NCBI GenBank assembly: GCA_003990745.1
Contig: RBNI01000140.1
Span: 1-40,469, forward strand
Reading direction: 5' to 3'
DNA length: 40,469 bases
Source: Jimgerdemannia flammicorona
Taxonomy: Eukaryota > Mucoromycota > Endogonomycetes > Endogonales > Endogonaceae
Numbering within the stretch: the stretch's first letter is position 1; the number at the start of each line of letters is the position of its first letter. The notes under the pieces were generated by a model that saw only the letters and a list, made by a program, of their open reading frames with translations, was not told the DNA's origin and did not search any database. Below, one piece after another: positions 22,383 through 32,078 of the stretch. The position numbers and the translations under genes were made by a program.

Positions 22383-23339
22383 ACATTTGATATAACACTA
22401 ATCTCTACTACTACAAGAGAACCAGTCATCACCAGCATTTGGATAGGAAGGGAAGTAATTACTTCAAGACTTGCCAACTATCCAGCATTAGAAGAATCTT
22501 AACAAGAAGTCAGCATAGCACAAAATTCCCAGTCAGTACCAATAGATTTATTACTAGACCAACCAAATCAACCAGATTATACAGGCAGCCCTGCTAGGGT
22601 TTTTGATGAGCTTGCACAACAACTTGAAGACCTCATTGAATAAGCCTAATTTCCTGCAGAGGTCCCATCAATTTTACCTATTGAACCTCTACCACCAGCT
22701 GTCACAGAACAAGAAGACCAAGGAGTAGCCTCTTCAAGAATACCCAGACCTATTTCACCTTGCTCAAGATCTCCAACACTATCCTCAGGATACCCAAGTG
22801 TCTCAAACTTCAGTAACAATTTAGAAAGTAAATCAAAATCAGCACCAGAATCAGAATTAGAATCAGAATCAGTACTAGGATCAGAACCAGAACTAGAATC
22901 AGAAGACAGTGATGATGAAATAACCACCCCATTACCAACCTTTACAAGATACTCTGAAGAAGACCCAAGAGAATTTCTTGATAGAATCAAAGAAATTGCA
23001 GCTCTGAAAAACCTTTCTTCTGAAAGAAAAGTTGCTATCTACAAGGCCCAACTCAGAGAACCAATCAAAGGAATTTTCATCTGAGCAAAAAATAACCTAA
23101 ACTCAGACCTTGGTATAGCCATCAATACAGCACCAACTTGGCTAGCAGAGTATGAAGCCATGATCCATTGGTTTATTGAGAAGTATGCAGGAAATGAGAC
23201 CTGCCACAAAACTCAAGAATCTATCATAGGAATGAAGATGAATCTTAGAGAATCACCCAGAGCCTTCTATATAAGAATTCAAAAGAAAATGTATGCTGTT
23301 GAGTTTAATGTCACTAACTAAGACATCATAGGTCCAATG
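22383..23339 (+). pseudogene. Element C copy 2 Gag, 5' part
   Basis: One frame runs from about 22383 with few stops. It has an acidic serine/glutamate-rich middle (repeated E-S-E-L/P units at 22840-22910), then TTPLPTFTRYSEEDPREFLD, a capsid-like start similar to the 'P.F.G....W' opening of gypsy Gag. IYKAQLREPIKGIFI, a TGA at a Trp-like position, MIHWFIEKYAGNETCH and MNLRESPRAFYIRIQKKM follow. In-frame stops stand at Gln codons (two TAA near 22640). It is interrupted at 23339 by Gypsy-B and continues at 33553. No start codon could be fixed. Confidence 0.65.
23335..23339. repeat. Left target-site duplication of Gypsy-B
   Basis: CAATG here versus CAATA at 33553-33557: a 5-bp duplication with one G-to-A difference. 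Copy 1 of element C near 12297 shows the empty site with a single CAATA. Confidence 0.8.
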
Positions 23340-23709
23340 TGTAAGAGGGTTGCTTTTTAGGGTAACCGTTACGTAGTTCTGGAAGAGTTTTCTGGAAGTT
23401 CTGGATATTCTGAAAGACTGTTTTCTTATGGTCAAGATCAATTTCATATGGAGTACGTCCTCTATGCTTACTGATTTCAAGATCGGATTGACGTCTCAAC
23501 CAAAGTCCTTTCTTAGACTAGTTCTGGATGTTCAGGATTTTCCGTATTTCAGGAAGTTCAAGAAACTAAGACCAGCTTAGTTGAATCGGCGTATCGCTGC
23601 AGACAATACCCAATTAGGAAATTTCGTGATGGGGTTAGGAGTAGGACCTAACGGGGAGTGGATTTACTTAAGAGTGGTTTGTGGGTTATTAAATAGGTTT
23701 ATTTGCTAT

Positions 23710-24894
23710 TCATGATATTGCTATACTAGGAGTATTTGTATGAAGGGATATTGTGGGGAAGTGCTCAGGAGTTGTGTTCGGATTGTTCAGGTCTGAGATT
23801 CTGAGGTCTGGGTAGTCTTCGATGACATCACCATCAATGACATCATCTCTGATGAAGTAGTCATCTAGGAAGAGTGGTTCGTGGATTACTTCTCCTTGTT
23901 CGCTGAGGTAATAATACATTGGAACTTCATCTCTGTCCCACAGGATAGCATCATCTGTCTCATATGCTGGGTAAGGTGTTGGTGGGTGAAGGAGGGGTGC
24001 ATTTTTTTTGCTTTCATCAGATTCGCTATCTGCATACCTTCTATAGGTTACAGCACTATGAGTCGCAGGGTTGTAGTAAGCTGGCGGCTGTGGTTCATAT
24101 TGCTTGTACTCAGGTAGTGGAGTAGTTGGTTCGATCTCGAGGGTTGTCTGAAGGTACAGGTTGTGTTCTCCAGTTTCTTCATTATAGTTGAAGTAATCGG
24201 GGGTGAATACAGGTTGGTATTCATACCAGTGGTCATTGTTCCAATAAGTCTCATATGTGGTTATGAACTATTGTAAGTTCATTAGCAAGGTTGGCGGTGT
24301 AATCAGAGTTGGTAGAGATCCTTGGCTTGAGGTCATGTCAGCGTCAGAGGGATCATTGTCTTCTGCTTCGTCTTCATCGAAGTTGATTATATCATAGATG
24401 TCCTTTATAGTGTATCCAACTTGGGACATTTGTAGGATGTGGTCATCACGGTGTGGGAAGGTTCTGTCAGTAGTCTGAATGTACTTGAGGTACTTGTGGT
24501 TGAGTTCTTGTATCATGTCATCGATTTGGCCATAGGACAGGGTAGCAACCATTTCGCTGGTAGTAACTCGGAGGTGGGGAATAAAGGTGCTGTACTCATA
24601 GAAGAGTTCTTGGTATTTGCAGGTGATGAGCTTCTGGTGTTGAGACATCTGGATAATGTCTGTATCATGGTGGTGTTCGACCATGTCTTCCAGGAGGCGG
24701 CCAATCTGGTAGTAGCTTGAGATTTGTCTGATCTGGTAGGTCTCATTAAGCATATTCAGGGCGTTCCATCGGGCTTCCATGAAGTAGAGGGGTGTGAGGC
24801 TATGGATATTCATAAGGGGCAGAGGGGGTGTGGCTCGGTTGACAATGGTATTCCAAATGTCAGCACAGATGCAGTTGTAGATCTCAGTAGTCAT
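23710..24894 (-). pseudogene. LTR-encoded protein, 3' LTR copy (394 codons, one stop)
   Basis: The ATG at 24894 opens a frame that ends at TGA (23712-23710) and is entirely inside the LTR. One internal stop, TAG at codon 209 (24270-24268), is CAG in the other LTR. The product is acidic, rich in Asp, Glu, Tyr and Pro towards the C-terminus, with no signal peptide, membrane segment or zinc knuckle seen. The N-terminal 150 residues look helical (for example IRQISSYYQIGRLLEDMVEH). No known family was recognised. A TATA box lies about 70 bp upstream of the ATG with an A/C-rich leader between, so this would be the first frame on the element RNA. It could be an N-terminal part of Gag or a separate accessory protein. 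Confidence 0.7.
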
Positions 24895-24962
24895 ATTTGT
24901 GTGTTTTGGAAGTTGTGGTTGTTATTTGTTTTAGTTCTCTGTTTCGACGCATCTCGGGGCTT

Positions 24963-24971
24963 AGTATATAT
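24963..24971 (-). promoter_or_regulatory. TATA box in Gypsy-B 3' LTR
   Basis: ATATATACT-type sequence on the coding strand about 70 bp upstream of the LTR ATG. The 5' LTR has the same element near 33333-33342. Confidence 0.55.
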
Positions 24972-25032
24972 GCATTTGTTCTTACTTGGTAAGATTCTGT
25001 TTGTGTGAATCTTATGTTCCATGACTTCGTAT

Positions 25033-25070
25033 TGACTCAGCTTTATGCACTATGACTTCTGTTTGACTCA
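25033..25070 (-). promoter_or_regulatory. Paired TGACTCA sites (3' LTR U3)
   Basis: TGACTCA at 25033-25039 and 25064-25070 sits in two tandem ~31-bp units (GACTTC....TTGACTCAGC). TGACTCA is the known binding site of Gcn4/CPC1-type bZIP activators in fungi. A second duplicated unit, GTGATTTCTGTGGCTT, lies at about 25104-25165. Regulation by amino-acid starvation is an inference. Confidence 0.5.
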
Positions 25071-25183
25071 GCTTCATGATCATGCAGGTGATTTCCAGAT
25101 TTGTTCAGAGATCGCGTGTGATTTCTGTGGCTTGTTACGTGAGTGACGTGTGATTTCTGTGGCTTAGAGGTTGTGTGCTTACA

Positions 25184-25197
25184 ACTCTCCCCTTCTT
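25184..25197 (-). other. Gypsy-B polypurine tract
   Basis: On the coding strand, AAGAAGGGGAGAGT directly precedes the 3' LTR start TGTAAGC. Confidence 0.85.
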
Positions 25198-25639
25198 AGC
25201 TTTCGACATCCTCATCGAGGCCTTCTAATTTTGTTCTAGTGTTGTTATACTATTTGGGAGGTCAAAAGTCCTGTAAAGTCCATTTTTTCAGAAAGTGGCA
25301 TGCTCGTAGTACAGTTGCCTAACACGTTGGATTCACATGTTAAAGGGTCGTGTGTTCAATGCTGTGCGCTGGAAGTAATTCTGACGTCATTCACTGCTAG
25401 AGAATATCCTTTAAGGAATCTTCTTAAATGTCTACGCCTCGTTTCCCACCAGTGGTACGGGGAGAATAGGCTTGCTTTCAGTTTTGCTATTTTTCCAGAG
25501 GGTCAGTATTCTTTTGTTCTATCTTGCTGAGTTCTTGATTAGGTTCGTGATAATTATAATATTCAAGAGGGTAATATATATTGTGTACTGATAGGTGCAG
25601 GAGTATTCAGTGTTCAGTTGTTCAAAGAATCATATTCCT
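25198..25639 (-). other. Gypsy-B 3' untranslated region
   Basis: About 440 bp between chromodomain and polypurine tract contain no recognisable coding. The plus strand of this stretch holds the tRNA-like sequence described separately. Confidence 0.5.
25298..25372 (+). other. tRNA-like sequence (Val-CAC type), degenerate
   Basis: TAGTACAGTTGCCTAACACG resembles the D arm and A box of tRNA-Val. The loop TTCACAT fits 'YTNNNAN' with anticodon CAC, and GTGTGTTCAATGC resembles the T arm and B box. The T stem does not pair, so this is not a functional tRNA. It may be a SINE head, a tRNA pseudogene or chance. Confidence 0.35.
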
Positions 25640-26489
25640 GAACTAAGTCGGTAGCATTCTGGAGATTGGTCTTGGGTTCCCATGTTGCATCATAGATTGG
25701 ATAACCTTTTCATTTGATGAGGTACTCAGGGTGGTTCTTGTGGCCACATCTGTTAAGGATTTGTTCAACTTTGTACTCTTCCTGATCATTAATAATGACA
25801 GGTGCAGGTGGTTTTATAGTTTGGTTCGGGAATAGTTCATCATCATTGTCATTGTATCGTTTGAGTCATTAGACATTGAAGACTGGGTGAATCTTAATGG
25901 TGTCTGGTAGTGCCAATTTGTAAGAGGTCGGAGAGACTTGTGAAATGACTTCAAATGGTCCAATGAACTTGTTGTTCAGCTTCGTAAATGGTCTGTACTT
26001 GAGGTTGTCAACTCGGTATCCTCAGATGTCTAATAGAACTTTTTCTCCAATATCAAAGGTTTCCTCTCAGTGATGTTGGTTAACATACTGTGACTGTTGT
26101 TCTTGAGCTTGTGATAAATTCTCAATTGCGATCTGGCTTAGATTACTCATTTAGAGTAAGAATTCTTCAACAGCTTTGACTGTGGAAGGTTCTTCAGTGG
26201 TTCGGATGAGTGTCAGAGGGGTGTTTGAGTTTTGTCCAGTGTTGGCGAAGAATGGGGTTATTCCAAGAGAGGCTTGCTTGCTGTTGTTATAGGCAAACTC
26301 GACTGCAGTGAGGTGTTCGTGCCAATCATCTTATCTGTAGAAAACATAGTTCCTTAGCATTTGTTCCAGAGTTCGGTTCATTCTTTCAGTTTGGCCATCA
26401 GTTTCGGGGTGATAGGCTGTAGATAGTACAAGTTTTATTCCAAGGTACACATGGAGGGCTTTCCAAAAATGGCTGGTGAATTTCGGGTC
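25640..26489 (-). pseudogene. Gypsy-B integrase C-terminus and chromodomain
   Basis: This continues the integrase frame after a TGA at 26490-26492, which falls where VSD.DPKF needs Arg. It contains the [20 protein letters not shown] block with the catalytic Glu, EFAYNN, a GPY/F-like region (NNKFIGPFEVISQVSPTSYK), HPVFNV, and a chromodomain EEYKVEQIL ... EYLIK, stop, KGYPIYDATWEPKTNL, in which the aromatic-cage Trp codon has become TGA. Other stops: TGA at 26067-26069 and 26022-26024 (Arg positions), TAA and TGA near 25868, TAA at a Gln in YR.DDW. Only stops, no frameshift, were found. Confidence 0.85.
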
Positions 26490-27641
26490 TCAGTCACTAA
26501 CAATGATCTTAGGGAGACCATGATAGCAGAAGATGTTGTCAAACAAGAGTGTGGCTATGTCTGGTGCTGTTGCAGTGGTAGTGGTTGGTACAAAGTAAGC
26601 TTGTTTGCTGAGATAGTCCACAAAGACAACAATTGCATCTTTCCCATTCTTGGTTCGGGGTAGTTGTACAATGAAGTCCATAGAGATTTGTTCCCAATTT
26701 GTGGATGGTACTGGGATAGAGTGGAGTAGGCCAGGTTTTGCTAGTGTTGAGGACTTGTTGCATTGGCAGGTATCACAGGAAATGATGTAGGTCTTTAGCT
26801 GATCTGCTATGCAGGGCCAATAGAAGTTTCGGGAGATAACTTCATAGCATTTATCAAATCCTAAATGTCCAGCTGTAGGGGCATCATGACATTCAAATAG
26901 GATAGTCTTTCGGAGGTCTCGGTTGTTTGGGACATACAATCTGTCCTTGTAGTAGATAGCATTGTCCTTGAGTTGGTATTGATTGTACCAGGTACACTTA
27001 TCAGCATCATCACTGTCCAGGATTTCTCGGAGTGCTTGAGCTTCCTTATCATCAGTACATGCTGTGATAATTTGTTCCATGATGGAGTTTGTAACCAGGG
27101 TGAGAGTTTGGATAACTTCTTCAATGGGTGGTCTGGAGATTGCATCGGCAACAATGTTTTCCTTGCCGGGGTGGTACTGGATTTCATAGTCAAAGTTGGT
27201 AAGGACTTTCATCCATCTGGCTTGCTTTCGAGAAAGGGTAGCCTGGGTCTTGATGTTGACTAATGACTTGTGGTCAGTCAATACGGTGAAGTGTGCTCCT
27301 TCTAGATATGGTCGCCATTTGATCAGAGTGTCTACGATGGCTAACATTTCCTTCTCGTGAGTTGCATAGTTGATTTCGGCATCATTGAACTTGCGGGAGT
27401 GATAGGCCACAGGGTGTCCTTCTTGCATGAGTACTGCTCCAAGAGCTAGGTCAGAGGCATCAGTGGTAACTTCATATGGTAGGGCAGGATTTGCCGCTTG
27501 AAGTACTGGAGTGGTTATCAAAGCATCTTTTAATGCTTGAAAGGCTATATCTTGTTCAGGTCCCCAATTTGCAAGATTGTTGAAGTCTTTCTCTTGTTTC
27601 ATGGTTTGGGGTTGTTCTTCTTTCTTGCTGTGCTTGGTCAT
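26490..27641 (-). pseudogene. Gypsy-B RNase H and integrase N-terminal half (open segment)
   Basis: This is the longest open frame in the window, 383 codons within the Pol frame, not an independent gene. RNase H: VTTDASDLALGAVLMQEGHP with the catalytic Asp, then THEKEMLAIVDTLIKWR and LTDHKSL. Integrase: an HHCC zinc domain (HDAPTAGHLGFDKCYEV ... SCDTCQCNKS) and the first catalytic Asp in SMDFIVQLPRTKNGKDAIVV. The segment ends in HGLPKIIVSD at the TGA discussed above. It is continuous in frame with the RT upstream, across one TGA at 27684-27686, and with the integrase end downstream. Confidence 0.88.
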
Positions 27642-27683
27642 TTGGGTAAGGGCAGTGGCGATTTTGGTGAAGTTGGCAACAAA

Positions 27684-29231
27684 TCATCTATAATAGTTCG
27701 CTAGTCCCAGGAATGACTGGAGGTCTTTCAGCTTCTTGGGTCTGGGCCAATCTTTGATTGTGGAGATTTTGCTGGAGTCCACTTTGATTCCATTTGGCAT
27801 GACAATGTGTCCAAGGAATTGGATTTCTTTCAGGAGAAATTCACACTTGCTGAGTTTTGCGAAGAGTCGGTTTTCTCGGAGTTTCAATAGTACTAGCTCC
27901 AGGTGTTCAAGATGTTCCTCCAGGGTTTTGTTGAAGACTAAGATATCATCAATGTAGACAACAATGAATTTGTCCAGGTATGGATGCAGAATGGTATTCA
28001 TTAGTGTCTGAAAGGTTGCGGGAGTATTAGTTAAGCCAAAGGGCATAACCAGGAATTTGAAGTGTCCATAGCAAGTTCAGAAGGCTGTCTTGTAGATGTC
28101 TTCTTCTTTCATGGCAATTTGCCAGTAACCATTTCACAGGTCAAAAGAGCTCATAAATTGTGGGTTAGTAAGCCTATCGAATATTTCATCGATTCTGGGT
28201 AGTGGGCAACAGTTCTTGATGGTCTGTTCATTGAGGTCGCGATAATCAATACACATTCGCAGGTCTCCTCCTTTCTTGACAACAAAGAGGACTGGTGCAC
28301 CATAAGGTAATATACTGGGTCTGATGAATCCTTATTCCAGGAGTTTGTCAATTTCTTTTTTGAGTACATCGATTTCTCTCGGAGACATGTAGTAGATTGA
28401 CTTGAAGGCTGGCTTGGTATCTGGAATAGTCTTGATGGCATGGTCTACTGCTTGTTTGGGAGGTAGGCCTTTTGGGAGTTTCTTCAGGAATATGTCTCAG
28501 AATTTCTGGAGTAGTGGTCTGACATGGCTGTCAACTTTGGAAAAGTCTTCTTCAGAGTTCTCAGGTTCTCCTTTGGATGGGCAGATGGAGATAGCAAAGA
28601 GAGGGCATTTCTTGGCTAATTTCTTGAGTTGTAGCTTGTTGATGTGGGTGATCTTTGGTCCAGGGTCACTAGAGTTAAGTGGGTCCTTTTTGCCTTATAG
28701 TTTGAAGTTGTGGCATCCTTTCTTGATGGTCAGAGAATGGTTTACCCAATCGATCATAGGGTTCTCTTGTTTCAACCATGGAGTTCCAAGAATGATTTCA
28801 TTATCAGGGAGTGATACAATTTGAAGGGTAACATGTACTCGGTAGTCACCAATTCAGAAGGGTAGATTGCAGACTTCCTTGTTAATGACATGTGAGATTC
28901 CATCAGCTGTAGCAACTGCTTGAGTTTGTTGTACCGGAGAGGTGAAGACCTTGAGTCTGTTGGCTGTTTCTTTGTTGATGAAGTTGCCTGAGGCACCACT
29001 GTCTATCATGATCTTGACAGATGCTCAGTTGACAAAAGCTTTAAGTGTAAGCAGTTTGTCTGATCCAATGGTGGTGATTTCAGTTATAGGAGCTTTCCTT
29101 CTGTTGGTTCTTCTTTGAGCCAGTTCGTTGACACAAGAGAAGCAATCATCAATCATTCAGGAAGAGTACATTCCAATGCCATGGGGACATTGGCCACTTG
29201 GTATATATCCATCTTCAATTCTCTTATAGAA
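27684..29231 (-). pseudogene. Gypsy-B protease and reverse transcriptase
   Basis: Protease: MIDSGASGNFINKETANRL with the active-site DSGA intact at 29003-28992, followed by [28 protein letters not shown] near 28255, [12 protein letters not shown], stop, NGYWQIAM, KTAF, stop, [17 protein letters not shown], and YIDD intact at 27956-27945, then FLGLANYYR. The stops at 28136-28134, 28079-28077 and 27686-27684 are TGA at positions that are Arg (or Lys) in chromoviruses. A TAA precedes GFIRPS at a Gln/Lys position. The catalytic residues are all present, so the element was recently competent. Confidence 0.88.
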
Positions 29232-29650
29232 TTATTCTTCTTTGTTCATGATAGGTTGGGCTGGGGCCTTGTTTGATGAACCAAATTCTTTGGATCCTTG
29301 GATGGTGGGCAGTAGTTCAGGGACTTCCTTGACTGTCAGGTTTGACTTGATTTTTTCAAATAGGATCTGAGCGATATAGAAGTCTATAGGGATCTTGAAG
29401 GGTGTCCAACTGTGGTTTTGGATGAGGACAATAATTTTGCCTATGTAATCTTTGTCAATGACTCCTCCTTCTACTGAGAGTCCTTTCAATGCTAGGCTGC
29501 TGCGACAGCATATTCTTCCAACATGTCCTTCAGGAATTTGGATACTGATTCCTGTGTAGACTTGCTTAACTTCTCGGTTGGAGACTGTAGCTTCTTCGGC
29601 TGCATACAGGTCATATCTAGCTGCTTTTTGACTTCCTTTGGTTGGGGCCT
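29232..29650 (-). pseudogene. Gypsy-B dUTPase domain
   Basis: The domain is open throughout. It shows AARYDLYAAEEATV (motif 1), YTGISIQIPEGHVG, CCRSSLALKG (motif 2, where the usual GRSGLA is changed), EGGVIDKDYIGKI (motif 3, with the Asp and Tyr of the active site), IAQILFEKI (motif 4) and GSKEFGSSN (motif 5). The length of about 120 residues fits a trimeric dUTPase subunit. It converts dUTP to dUMP. It lies in the Gag-Pol frame between zinc knuckle and protease. The Arg and Gly of motif 5 are not canonical, so activity is uncertain. Confidence 0.88.
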
Positions 29651-31868
29651 TAGCAGTTTGTCTTAACTTGACAAAGTCTAGTGTTCTGGTGGTCAGATTG
29701 TTGAGGTGGTGCAGAGTGGTAACAGTTGCTCGGGTTGCTGTTCAGGGTTTTCGGTTAGGGCAGGCGCTGGCCATGTGTCCTGTCTTTCGGCAATAGAAGC
29801 ATGCTCCACTTCTTCTAAGTTCATTCCTTTCACCTTCAGTGAGTTTCTTGAAGGTACTTGGCTAGGTGGGTTCATGATTTCTGGGTGTCCACGAAGTGGA
29901 TGTTGAGGGAGCTCAGGATGCTTCATGCTTGGGTTCTTCTTTCTTAGTCCAAGTCTTTTCCTTGTTGTTGAATTGTCTTTGGGGCAGAATGGGTCCAGCT
30001 GTTAGGATCCGCTTGACCATAGTCTTAATTCTTGCCAGGCACTATTGTTGGTAGTCACAACCAACTAGGCATCCTTGTTCTCGGATTTTTCTAGTGAGCC
30101 ATTCAGGCAGGGCGTCGAATAAATGATCTGCTCTTGTACCATTTTGTGCTTCGTCATTGGCAATATATTCTAGGCCAATAGTATTCAGGAGTGACTCGAG
30201 TTTTGTACAGAAGGTTTCGAATTCCTCCTTGCCATGTATATCGAATTTGAGATTGCGGAGTTTTACTCGGGATTCAGCAATCATGGTTTCACTGCGATAT
30301 TGAGCAATCATGAGTTGTTTAAGTCCAGGGGCTGCAGGATGGTCTCTATATCCTGGGGTGTTATTTGCTGCATTCTGAGCAACTACTGCAGGTCGGGTGT
30401 CCCATGTGAGGGATTTTTCGGGAAGGGTTCGCCACCATTCTTTGGCAGATCCTCGGAAGAATGTAACAACTCGGCGGACATAGGCTGTAGTGGTAGCAAA
30501 GAGTTGTTCCAAAGTGTGGTCTTGATTATTTGTCAGAATGCGGTCAGCGACTCGTTCATTGGTCCATTGATTGGCTTTGAAGTTGGTGTCAACTACACTA
30601 ATGAAGCTTTGGACTTCTTGTGCGGTACCATTGAAGGTAGGTAGACTCAGATTTTTTGTAGGTCGGGTCTATTCAGCTAAGGCAGTAATGGTTGCTGCCA
30701 TTATGGCTACCTGGGCTATGAGGTCTAGAATCTGTTGGTTTACCATGTTGTTTACTGGAGGCGGTTGAACTACTGGTAGTGGTGTTACTGGTACTACTTG
30801 AGGTACTAGTGCAGAGTGTGATGGGGTTCTTTAAGTCTGTGTAAGTTGCTAGAGTAATAGTTGTGGGTCTGGAGTAAGGGCTTTATAGATGGCTGTCTGT
30901 TACTGTATAGGTGTATTCTGTCCTGATGGAGGTATGTCTCCTTCGGTGGTGTATCCGGGATTGAATTCACTGAGATACTCCTCCTCCTCTTCGGTTTGGT
31001 CTCCGTGTACTTGGGTTTGCTCGGCGTCAAAGTAGACAGAATCAGTTGTATATCTGATTTCAGATGGACTTAATTCAAAGTCAAGTTCTGGTTCGGTATT
31101 GGTTTTGGATTCAGGTAGGGCTGTAGCAGGGCCTGCTTCAGGTTCGGGGTCTGGTGGTTGATGAAGGGTTTCTCTTGCTTCTTCCTTAAGAATATGGCAG
31201 GCCTTGTTATTCTGAAATCGGTAGTATAATGCAGTCTTAGTTCTGGTTTGGTGAAAGTTGGTAGAGTTGAGCCACTTGGCTATAGAGGCTTGGGCTTTAT
31301 GAGGAACTAAGGCTAGAAAGACTGCTGCTGGTTGTCCTAGGTTGCTCAGATTTGTGGAGCTGACAAAACTCTTATTGAGAAGAGTAAAGAAGGCTTCTAT
31401 AAGACCTTCTTCATCTTGACTTGCTGGGTGTAGTGCAAGGAGTTCGGTGAATAGGTATTTGCCTATTTGCTGATTTAATTGGAGTACTTCTTTCTTTGAA
31501 TAAAGTTTATCCCACTTGTTGCAGGTGTGGAGGTCAAATTGTCCTTGTATGTCAGATTCAATTCTCTCTAGATTGTCAGATGGTTCACAATAAATTCCAG
31601 GTCAGAGGTTGGGCTTTATACCAACTTGTAGGAATTCACAGAAGGGTTTGTAGCAGGGTGAGGAAGCATCTTGAAGCGGAATTGGATTGTAAACCACTGC
31701 TACCAAGTTGTAAGAGGGTTGCTTTTTAGGGTAACCGTTACGTAGTTCTGGAAGGATTTTCTGGAAGTTCTGAATATTCTGGAAGACTGTTTTCTTATGG
31801 TCAAGATCAATTTCGTATGGAGTACATCCTCTACGCTTATTGATTTCAAGATCGGGTTGACGTCTCAA
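29651..31868 (-). pseudogene. Gypsy-B Gag with long N-terminal extension and zinc knuckle
   Basis: The frame enters from the 5' LTR (from about 31884), crosses the LTR end and the primer-binding site, and stays open to 30906 except for a TGA (Arg-like) near 31600. The N-terminal part (DLHTCNKWDKLYSKKEVLQL, EGLIEAFFTLLNKSF) is of unknown fold. An acidic proline-rich linker (TEEEEEYLSEFNPGY) follows, then the usual Gag: LSLPTFNGTAQEVQSFISVV, VVTFFRGSAKEWW, LKQLMIAQYRSE, LESLLNTIGLEY and a CCHC knuckle CX2CX4HX4C (29801-29760). TAA/TAG stops at Gln codons cluster at 30840-30900. The first ATG in this frame is at 30746, leaving about 370 upstream codons without one. Confidence 0.8.
31692..31705 (-). 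other. Gypsy-B primer-binding site
   Basis: On the coding strand, TGGTAGCAGTGGTT starts three bases after the 5' LTR. It is the undamaged version of the Gypsy-A site. The Gag-frame reading runs straight through it. Confidence 0.65.
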
Positions 31869-32078
31869 CCAAAGTCCTTTCTTAGACTAGTTCTGGATGT
31901 TCAGGATTTTCTGTATTTCAGGAAGTTCAAGAAACTAAGACCAGCTTAGTTGAATCGGCATATCACTGCAGACAATACCCAATTAGGAAATTTCATGATG
32001 GGGTTAGGAGTAGGACCTAATGGGGAGTGGATTTACTTAAGAGTGGTTTGTGGGTTATTAAATAGGTTTATTTGCTAT

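Larger units (their letters stand above)
23340..25183 (-). repeat. Gypsy-B 3' LTR
   Basis: On the coding strand it runs TGTAAGCACACAACC to CCCTCTTACA. It has the same length as 31709-33552 and aligns without visible indels. It contains a U3 with repeated TGACTCA sites, a TATA box and a 394-codon frame. Confidence 0.93.

Noticed and set aside
24439..24720. Plus-strand open frames opposite the LTR protein (also 32790-33089 and 24724-25008/33093-33377), conserved in both LTRs
   Set aside because: They are conserved only because the two LTRs are copies. Their translations have no start context or family motif, and they mirror the minus-strand frame, which has a TATA box, leader and frame continuity with Gag-Pol.
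25866..28136. TGA read as Arg (altered genetic code)
   Set aside because: TAA and TAG at Gln and TGA/TAG at Trp occur as well. All are explained by C-to-T or G-to-A transitions, and one LTR pair shows CAA versus TGA from a common CGA.
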